A stretch of DNA of 11,735 nucleotides, from positions 1-11,735 of the forward strand of contig JAFCZI010000041.1 of the NCBI GenBank assembly GCA_019314425.1, read 5' to 3'. Both the position numbers and the translations under genes were made by a program. The stretch's first letter is position 1. Each line of letters opens with the position of its first letter. The stretch comes from Deltaproteobacteria bacterium (GTDB lineage Bacteria; Desulfobacterota; DSM-4660; Desulfatiglandales; Desulfatiglandaceae). Below, piece by piece: positions 7,384-11,735 of this stretch. The notes below the pieces were generated by a model. It was not told the origin of the DNA and ran no database searches. It was given only the letters and a program-made list of their open reading frames with translations.

Positions 7384-8646
7384 CTAACTCGACTTTCTGC
7401 CAAAGGCCTGTTTTGCCAACTCGCGCTTTCTGGGCCGGAAGGTGTTGTCCCGCTTTTCCCGTTCCACCACTTCCTGAAGCAATTTGAACATCTTCATTTG
7501 CTGGCTTTCATCCTTATAAAAGGTATCCCAGGCATGGTAGAACAATTCCTGTAGCTTCTCGGACGACATGTGTTTCGGGTGATAGACGACCCGGTCCGCC
7601 GAATAGTCATTCCAATCGAAGGAAAAAATCCGATCTTGGCTTTTCAGATCCTGAAACGCCTTCGTATGGGGAAAGGGGGTAAGTACCGTGAATTCCGCCA
7701 GGTCCAGTTCGATCTCCAGTAAAAAGTCCACAAGTTCTCGAATATCATCTTCGGTGTGGTGATCCAGGCCCAACAAAATGGTACCTTCTACCAAAATGCC
7801 ATGATCGTGATATCGTTTGATCCGCTCCCTGATGTAGTCGGAAGGGTCAAAGACGGCCTGATACACGTACCAAGCACCGGCCTGAGCCGCCAGGTCCAGG
7901 ACTTTCGGTTTGTCTTCAATGGGATGGCTGCACCACTTTTTCTTGAGGGGGATCATTTCCCGGAACAGATCCAGCTCCCATTGGGTGTTCTGGGCCAGTG
8001 AGTTATCGACGATGAACAAGCGGTTGTTGTCAATGCTCGCCATTTCAGCGATGGCTTTCTCAATGGGGCGCGGCCTGAATTCCTGTCCTCCCAGGTAAGC
8101 CACGGCGCAAGGGTAGCAATGGAAACGGCACCCCCTGGAGGCATGGACCAGATCCACCATCTGCATGCCCCTGTAATTGTAAAGATCCCGGTTCAAGAGA
8201 TCCCGCCGTGCGGTTCCCACCATGTCGATGGGGGGCCGGTCGTTCAAATAGTCATAAACAGGCTGTAGCTGCCCCGTTGAAAAATCCGAAAAAACTTTTT
8301 CCATGCGCCCTTCCGCTTCTCCCAGGAAAACCGCGTCTCCGTGCGGCTGGGTTTCCTCGGCATGCAGCATGGTGGCGATACCGCCGAATATGACTTTAAT
8401 GCCCCTTTTCCGGTAGGCATCGGCAATTTCCCATCCCCTTTTCACCTGGATGGTCAGCATCATGGAGATGCCCACAAAATCCACCGGATCATCGAAGGGG
8501 ATCTCTTCCAGGTTTTCATCAATAAATTCCACCTCCACATAGTCGGGAAGAGCGGCGGCAAAAACAACCGGCCCATGGGGCGGCAGATGAAATTCGGTCT
8601 GTTGTTCAAGTTTTGCCCACTTGGGGTAGATGAGTTTAAATTTCAT
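7384..8646 (-). CDS. B12-binding-like radical SAM protein of unknown substrate
   Basis: A radical SAM enzyme of 420 residues. The [4Fe-4S] cluster motif CX3CX2C is at C173, C177 and C180 (SRGCRFHCYPC). GTILLGLDHHTEDD (288-301) is the typical later strand of the TIM barrel. The N-terminal 140 residues have the Rossmann-like layout of cobalamin-binding domains in the BchE-like class: FVGISMMLT (57-65), VIFGGIATMLHAEE (85-98) and AVFLGEAEGRMEKVF (105-119). I see no DxHxxG cobalamin-ligand motif, so B12 may not be bound by a histidine, or not at all. AGGGA lies 5 bases before the ATG. It runs in the same direction as the DUF3261 gene, 107 bases away across a dispersed repeat. The reaction is unknown; modification of a lipid or pigment is only a guess from the neighbours. 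Confidence 0.85.
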   Translation of the reverse strand: MKFKLIYPKWAKLEQQTEFHLPPHGPVVFAAALPDYVEVEFIDENLEEIPFDDPVDFVGISMMLTIQVKRGWEIADAYRKRGIKVIFGGIATMLHAEETQPHGDAVFLGEAEGRMEKVFSDFSTGQLQPVYDYLNDRPPIDMVGTARRDLLNRDLYNYRGMQMVDLVHASRGCRFHCYPCAVAYLGGQEFRPRPIEKAIAEMASIDNNRLFIVDNSLAQNTQWELDLFREMIPLKKKWCSHPIEDKPKVLDLAAQAGAWYVYQAVFDPSDYIRERIKRYHDHGILVEGTILLGLDHHTEDDIRELVDFLLEIELDLAEFTVLTPFPHTKAFQDLKSQDRIFSFDWNDYSADRVVYHPKHMSSEKLQELFYHAWDTFYKDESQQMKMFKLLQEVVEREKRDNTFRPRKRELAKQAFGRKSS

Positions 8647-8674
8647 AAGAGTCCCTGTCAGTACCTTATTTCCT

Positions 8675-8739
8675 GGTTTTCCGGCACAAAAAACAAGAAG
8701 TTCATTGGCTGGAAAACCTAAAACTTAAAACCTAAAACT
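8675..8739 (+). repeat. Dispersed 44-bp repeat, copy 1, with AT-rich tandem tail
   Basis: A 44-base unit (8675-8718) has terminal inverted repeats GGTTTTCC (8675-8682) and GGAAAACC (8711-8718) around a core CACAAAAAACAAGAAGTTC. It matches the copy at 11504-11547 in 41 of 44 positions and shares its left 26 bases with the copy at 9427. Directly after it, CCTAAAACT occurs twice (8717-8725 and 8731-8739). It lies in the gap between the DUF3261 and radical SAM genes. Confidence 0.8.
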
Positions 8740-8753
8740 GCCGCTCTGCCGCT

Positions 8754-9494
8754 TTAGTTCGTTATCTGTTCCGCACTGATCAATCGCAGGTTCAAGCGAT
8801 ACTTGGCGGGTTCTTGTGCCGTAAAGGTTATTTTTCCGGGGGAAACTCCCGGGGTTAGCTCGGAGACAACCTTTCGGATCAATCGCTCATTTGCATACTG
8901 TCGGATTTCAAGGATACGGTCCGGACGAACCATCACATCGACAAGCGCATCGTTTGAAACCCGGTAGCGGCATACCTCGAATCCATCTTCGGTAATTCCC
9001 GCCTCAATGGGTTCGCCATCCGGTTTCAGAAAAATAAACCGGATGTCTTCCATTAATCCTTCGGCAAAACCAATGGAATCAAAGGGCGCGACCCCCCGGT
9101 TGAGGGTTAATTTGCCGTCAAAAAGACCGTCAAAAAGCACCAGCCCCTCAAGGGTCATCATGACGGCATGAATCCGTTTCGGGCGAGATGACAACTCGGT
9201 GACCCCGATCAACTGAGCGTCCCGGCCTCCGGGAAGATTTGCCTCAATGACATGGGCGAACTGCCATTTGCCCTCAGAAAATGCGTTTTCGCAGGTCTTA
9301 ATGATTTTTGAAGCCCGGGCGGCATCAACGGCATTGATCCGGGGCAGACCGGCGCAGGCCGTCAAAAGCAACATCCCCAACAGGAGCGGCACTAAACCTC
9401 GGGCGTTACATAGTCCCTTACCAGCGGGTTTTCTGTCACAAAAAACAAGAAGATCTTTGAGCCTTTGCGGCTTTGCGGCTTTGCGTGAGGCCAT
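8754..9494 (-). CDS. DUF3261 family outer-membrane-type lipoprotein
   Basis: A lipoprotein of the DUF3261 family, usually found in aryl-polyene-like biosynthesis clusters; its exact function is not established. The lipobox LLTAC puts the acylated cysteine at residue 47, after the hydrophobic stretch VPLLLGMLLL. Family-like features follow: WQFAHVIEANLPGG, LIGVTELSSRPKRIHAVMMTLEGLVLFD, and APFD then a LMEDIRFIFLK segment. The start is uncertain. The ATG at 9494, 19 bases after the lolA-like stop, gives 246 residues with an unusually long basic leader encoded by repeat DNA (9427-9486). A much farther ATG at 9620 would overlap lolA heavily and is unlikely. A start nearer the hydrophobic core would need GTG at 9392 and lacks a basic region. 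Confidence 0.75.
   Translation of the reverse strand: MASRKAAKPQRLKDLLVFCDRKPAGKGLCNARGLVPLLLGMLLLTACAGLPRINAVDAARASKIIKTCENAFSEGKWQFAHVIEANLPGGRDAQLIGVTELSSRPKRIHAVMMTLEGLVLFDGLFDGKLTLNRGVAPFDSIGFAEGLMEDIRFIFLKPDGEPIEAGITEDGFEVCRYRVSNDALVDVMVRPDRILEIRQYANERLIRKVVSELTPGVSPGKITFTAQEPAKYRLNLRLISAEQITN
9427..9452 (+). repeat. Dispersed repeat, partial copy 2
   Basis: Twenty-six bases match the left end of the 44-bp repeat, with one mismatch to the copy at 11504. The right end is replaced by other sequence and the closing inverted repeat is missing. This copy is read through by the N-terminal leader of the DUF3261 lipoprotein, where it encodes DLLVFCDRK on the minus strand. Confidence 0.7.
9463..9486 (+). 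repeat. Three tandem copies of an 8-base unit
   Basis: CTTTGCGG, CTTTGCGG and CTTTGCGT stand head to tail at 9463-9470, 9471-9478 and 9479-9486. Read on the minus strand they encode the basic SRKAAKPQR part of the predicted DUF3261 leader. The tract is adjacent to partial repeat copy 2 and lies in what would normally be a short intergenic gap. Confidence 0.7.
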
Positions 9495-9513
9495 GGGGTA
9501 TTTTGTTCTTTTC

Positions 9514-10146
9514 TCACTGACCATCAAAATTGATGTCCACGACACCCTGATTGATTTTGACATCCTGAAACCGGATTTTTGTAAAAGAGGTTTCCCCCTC
9601 ATATATGGTGATGGTTTCAATCACACCGGGGCGATCCGAGAGCAGGATTTCAATTTTTTGAATGATTTCTGAAAATGCTTTGCTCCTGGGCACCATCACA
9701 ATTTTGTGATCCCCCACAAGAGATGTATGATAATTGGGGTTGTCGGTGAATTCTCCTTTCAGCCAGAGAGAAATCTCCTGAAGCACCATTTCCATCGCTT
9801 GAAGGCCCGGGCTATGGTCTTCCTTAAAACCGTTTTCACCACCGATAAATCGGCGTACCCTCCCGTCGTGCATGAGCAGAATGCTCCGTATGGGAGAAAA
9901 ATATTCCCACCTCAGTGATTCCGGTGCGCTGAAATAAAATGCCCCTTTGGAGATTAACGGGTTTATCAGGATTTCCAGATGTTTTTCCTGAACAAATTGC
10001 GCGCTGAGGGTTTGAATATCAATTGCTTTTTCCCGAATCCGATCCCAATCCCCGCCCCGGACACAGGGAACCGCCATGAAAAAAAACACAATACAGACGA
10101 CCGGCCATTTTGACCAGAGGATTCGCATTAATCTATTTCCGGTCAT
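9514..10146 (-). CDS. LolA-like outer membrane lipoprotein carrier
   Basis: A periplasmic protein of the LolA family, probably moving a lipid-linked product or lipoprotein across the periplasm. The 210-residue product has a signal peptide (hydrophobic 14-27, cleavage near residue 30). Family-like features follow: IQTLSAQFVQEKHLEILINPLISKG, then FYFSAPESLRWEYFSPIRS, then LMHDGRVRRF. The start at 10146 is one base after the fabG stop, with GGGGGA ten bases upstream. An ATG at 10164 would overlap fabG, and one at 10128 is also possible. The pairing with fabG and DUF3261 points to the cluster-specific LolA paralogue of aryl-polyene-type loci rather than the housekeeping LolA. The MMPL exporter gene that normally accompanies it is not in the window. 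Confidence 0.8.
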   Translation of the reverse strand: MTGNRLMRILWSKWPVVCIVFFFMAVPCVRGGDWDRIREKAIDIQTLSAQFVQEKHLEILINPLISKGAFYFSAPESLRWEYFSPIRSILLMHDGRVRRFIGGENGFKEDHSPGLQAMEMVLQEISLWLKGEFTDNPNYHTSLVGDHKIVMVPRSKAFSEIIQKIEILLSDRPGVIETITIYEGETSFTKIRFQDVKINQGVVDINFDGQ

Positions 10147-10147
10147 C

Positions 10148-10882
10148 TCAAACCATTCCCCCATTGACCGACATCACCTGACCAGTCACATAGGACGCGT
10201 CTTCGGAGCAGAGGAACCGCACCACGGTAGCCACCTCTTCCGACCGACCCACCCGGGCCATGGGGATCAAGCCTTTGATCTGCCCCTTTGGAATGTCTTC
10301 GATCATTTCGGTCTGGATCAACCCCGGTGCCACCACATTGACCCTGACACCCAAACGCGCCACCTCAGCAGCGATGGCACGGCTGGCACCGATGAGCCCG
10401 GCCTTGGCCGCCGAATAATTGGCCTGCCCCCGGTGCCCCACGATGCCGGAAACCGACGATATGCTGACGATGCTGCCCTGTTTTTGGGCCACCATATTTT
10501 CCAGAACAGGCCGTGTGACGTTGTAAAACCCCTTGAGATGGGTATTGATAACACTATCCCATTCGTTTTCGGTCATAAACACAAACAAGCCATCGGAGGT
10601 AATCCCCGCGTTGTTGACCAGGATATGAACAGACCCATGCCGCTGGATAATGTCTCCGATCGCTTTTTGGGTCTCCCCAGCGTTGGCGACATCAAACCGG
10701 CTGATCTCACCGTGCCCCCCCTGCCCGGTCACCATCCGAAGGGTTTCTTCAGCGGCCCGGTTGTTTGAATGGAAATTGATCACCACATGACAGCCCGTGC
10801 TGGCCAGTTCCAGACAGATGGCGCGTCCAATCCCTCGACTTCCACCGGTTACCAGCGCTACGGAGCGCTCCTTGCTGCTCAT
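10148..10882 (-). CDS. fabG: 3-oxoacyl-ACP reductase, FabG type
   Basis: Short-chain dehydrogenase that reduces 3-oxoacyl-ACP to 3-hydroxyacyl-ACP with NADPH in the cytoplasm. The 244-residue product, normal for the family, has the cofactor motif TGGSRGIG (12-19), NNAG (90-93), the catalytic tetrad N113, S143, Y156 and K160 (SISSVSG, then YSAAK), and the PG motif after the Rossmann core (VVAPGLIQTEM). The end, YVTGQVMSVNGGMV, is FabG-typical. The start codon overlaps the stop of a truncated upstream gene as ATGA, a sign of translational coupling. Its stop is one base from the lolA-like start. The context suggests a dedicated ketoreductase of an aryl-polyene-like pathway rather than the housekeeping fatty-acid FabG. 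Confidence 0.88.
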   Translation of the reverse strand: MSSKERSVALVTGGSRGIGRAICLELASTGCHVVINFHSNNRAAEETLRMVTGQGGHGEISRFDVANAGETQKAIGDIIQRHGSVHILVNNAGITSDGLFVFMTENEWDSVINTHLKGFYNVTRPVLENMVAQKQGSIVSISSVSGIVGHRGQANYSAAKAGLIGASRAIAAEVARLGVRVNVVAPGLIQTEMIEDIPKGQIKGLIPMARVGRSEEVATVVRFLCSEDASYVTGQVMSVNGGMV

Positions 10883-11028
10883 ACTCCCCTCCCCTGTTCA
10901 TTTGAATCGGATTGCACCACCTGCAATTTAATTTCTGCGAGAATTTGATCCCCCAGGCGCACAACGCCCGCTATTTCGGTATAAAGTTCCACCTGAAAAA
11001 CTCTTTCCGACAGTGAGCTATGTGCCTG
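10879..11028 (-). pseudogene. C-terminal remnant of a probable hotdog-fold 3-hydroxyacyl-ACP dehydratase
   Basis: A 49-codon open frame ends in TGA overlapping the fabG ATG (ATGA), but has no start codon with a ribosome binding site and is closed upstream by an in-frame TAA at 11031-11029. The peptide contains RVFQVELYTEIAGVVRLGD and then ILAEIKLQVVQ, resembling the last two strands of hotdog dehydratases or thioesterases (GD followed by alternating hydrophobics). Aryl-polyene loci carry such a dehydratase just before fabG. The homologous part seems to begin near 11004. The rest of the gene is gone, so the breakpoint lies at about 11000-11030. Identity is inferred from a short tail and the context. 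Confidence 0.5.
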
Positions 11029-11196
11029 TTATCACAACGTAGAAAACGGGCAAGCAGAATGCGTAGATTATTTTTTGGAAGTTCCCTAAAGGGAATACTC
11101 GGAATCAAAACCAGACACTTAGGGAAACATGCCACCGGAATTTCTGGAATTTTGTCCCATTAAATGCCTTATTTCCTAAAGCTGCGGCTTGCCGCG
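11029..11196. other. Non-coding stretch with small inverted and tandem repeats
   Basis: No gene is visible between the broken dehydratase and the small lipoprotein. TTCCCT (11082-11087) and AGGGAA (11090-11095) form a tight inverted repeat. GTTCCCTAA (11081-11089) also pairs with TTAGGGAA (11119-11126) farther on. Two related 9-base units, GGAATTTCT and GGAATTTTG, follow each other at about 11138-11155. GCGGC/GCCGC with a two-base loop lies just past the lipoprotein stop but lacks a downstream T-run. This could be debris of a mobile element; none was recognised. Confidence 0.4.
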
Positions 11197-11424
11197 CTAA
11201 AAAAGACTAAACCCTTTATGCCAAATCTTTTCTTCGCCCGTATCCGGTCTTCCCACATCATTTTCAAATGAGGGCGGTGTTCCGGGGGCCGGGCCGTAAT
11301 ACCCTTGGGAGGTACCAGAACAGGATATGAAGGGTAAGGTTACCCCCAGTATGGAAAAAGAAATAATAGCGGTCTTTGCGCTCTTCATAAAAGTCCGCGT
11401 GGTATATTTTTTCTGTACTCTCAT
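11197..11424 (-). CDS. Small orphan lipoprotein
   Basis: A 75-residue product with a basic N-terminus, a hydrophobic stretch (about residues 17-31) and the lipobox FISC, giving a lipidated cysteine at residue 35. The mature part of about 40 residues is rich in Gly and Pro (SGTSQGYYGPAPGTPP) and has no recognised domain. The start at 11424 is backed by GGGAGG ten bases upstream; an internal ATG at 11388 would give a tighter signal peptide but has a weaker ribosome binding site. The gene is divergent from the partial plus-strand gene at 11682. No family or function was recognised. Confidence 0.55.
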   Translation of the reverse strand: MRVQKKYTTRTFMKSAKTAIISFSILGVTLPFISCSGTSQGYYGPAPGTPPSFENDVGRPDTGEEKIWHKGFSLF

Positions 11425-11450
11425 AGCGGCTTATCCTCCCAAATTCTATC

Positions 11451-11485
11451 TTGACTTTGACCAATATACTGCTGTATCCTAACAT
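11451..11485 (+). promoter_or_regulatory. Candidate sigma70 promoter in the divergent gap
   Basis: TTGACT (11451-11456) with TATCCT (11475-11480) at 18 bp, or TTGACC (11457-11462) with TAACAT (11480-11485) at 17 bp. Either would transcribe rightwards through the dispersed repeat into the gene at 11682 with a leader of about 190 bases. Weak evidence only. Confidence 0.25.
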
Positions 11486-11503
11486 ATTAGCATCTTATCA
11501 TCT

Positions 11504-11547
11504 GGTTTTCCGTCACAAAAAACAAGAAGTTCATTGACTGAAAAACC
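11504..11547 (+). repeat. Dispersed 44-bp repeat, copy 3
   Basis: Same orientation as the copy at 8675-8718 and identical to it in 41 of 44 positions. The left end GGTTTTCC is intact; the right end is GAAAAACC, one base off the perfect inverted repeat. It lies in the intergenic region between the small lipoprotein and the plus-strand gene at 11682. Confidence 0.8.
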
Positions 11548-11681
11548 CTAAACACAGCTTCTCCGAATTTTATTTTACAGAATCAAAAACATCCACCCTA
11601 TAGCATATTCAGGGCCAAAAAACAGTCATGAGATGAAATTATTTTTTGTTCAGGCTCTGAATCCAAACTTAGAGGTTTTCT

Positions 11682-11735
11682 ATGAAGATCATCAGCAGGT
11701 CACTCTTTTTTTTTCTCATAATGATTTTCATCCTC
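11682..11735 (+). CDS. Partial exported protein (N-terminal signal only)
   Basis: An ATG at 11682 with AGAGG six bases upstream opens a frame that runs off the right edge after 18 codons. The peptide begins MKIISRSLFFFLIMIFIL, a basic start followed by a strongly hydrophobic core, so a signal peptide or first membrane segment. Nothing more can be said about the product. Confidence 0.55.
   Translation, partial: MKIISRSLFFFLIMIFIL

Noticed and set aside
10076..10768. Plus-strand open frame of 230 codons opposite fabG and the lolA-like gene
   Set aside because: Histidine- and proline-rich composition typical of an antisense shadow; the minus strand carries full FabG motifs and the LolA signal peptide.
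10749..10964. Minus-strand 71-codon ORF overlapping the fabG start
   Set aside because: It is the out-of-frame reading of the 5' end of fabG and the dehydratase remnant; the remnant's own frame fits a family and ends in the ATGA overlap.
11177..11200. GCGGC/GCCGC hairpin near the small lipoprotein stop as an intrinsic terminator
   Set aside because: For the minus-strand gene the T-run lies before the hairpin, not after it, and on the plus strand the run is A; the stem is only five pairs.
11479..11485. Single CTAACAT as a further Pho box
   Set aside because: No second heptamer occurs 11 bases to either side, so it lacks the repeat that defines the other two sites.

Overview
The window looks like chromosomal DNA of a Gram-negative bacterium, most likely a deltaproteobacterium (Desulfobacterota). 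This is inferred from moderate GC content, the mix of gene families, LolA-type and DUF3261 lipoproteins (which imply an outer membrane), and short dispersed repeats between genes. No rRNA, tRNA, CRISPR array or intact insertion sequence was seen.

Left edge (1-551): the first codons of a probable response regulator run off the left end on the minus strand. About 510 bases without a clear gene follow. They hold two mutually exclusive hairpins in the regulator's leader, a small remnant-like ORF with a CPVC motif, and a convincing PhoB-type operator of three heptamers at 11-bp spacing.

Phosphate block (552-7304): on the plus strand lie pstS, pstC, pstA, pstB and phoU, the complete high-affinity phosphate ABC importer with its regulator. 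Tail-to-tail with phoU, four bases away, is a minus-strand phoB-phoR operon. PhoR and PhoB sense phosphate limitation through PstSCAB and PhoU. Similar heptamer operators lie upstream of both pstS and phoB, each followed after 8 bp by a TAnnnT hexamer. This supports PhoB activating both the transporter and itself.

Accessory block (7384-11028, all minus strand): in transcription order there is a C-terminal remnant of a probable hotdog-fold dehydratase, an intact FabG-type ketoreductase joined to it by an ATGA overlap, a LolA-like protein, a DUF3261 lipoprotein, and a radical SAM protein. Dehydratase, FabG, LolA and DUF3261 is a gene set typical of aryl-polyene-like lipid clusters. Here the synthase, acyl carrier protein and MMPL exporter genes are absent, and the upstream gene is broken. 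A 44-bp dispersed repeat occurs between DUF3261 and the radical SAM gene, as a partial copy between lolA-like and DUF3261, and beyond the broken end. The locus looks like a decayed or rearranged fragment of such a cluster.

Right edge (11029-11735): non-coding DNA with small inverted repeats, a small orphan lipoprotein on the minus strand, a third repeat copy, and the first 18 codons of a plus-strand protein with a signal-like N-terminus that runs off the window.
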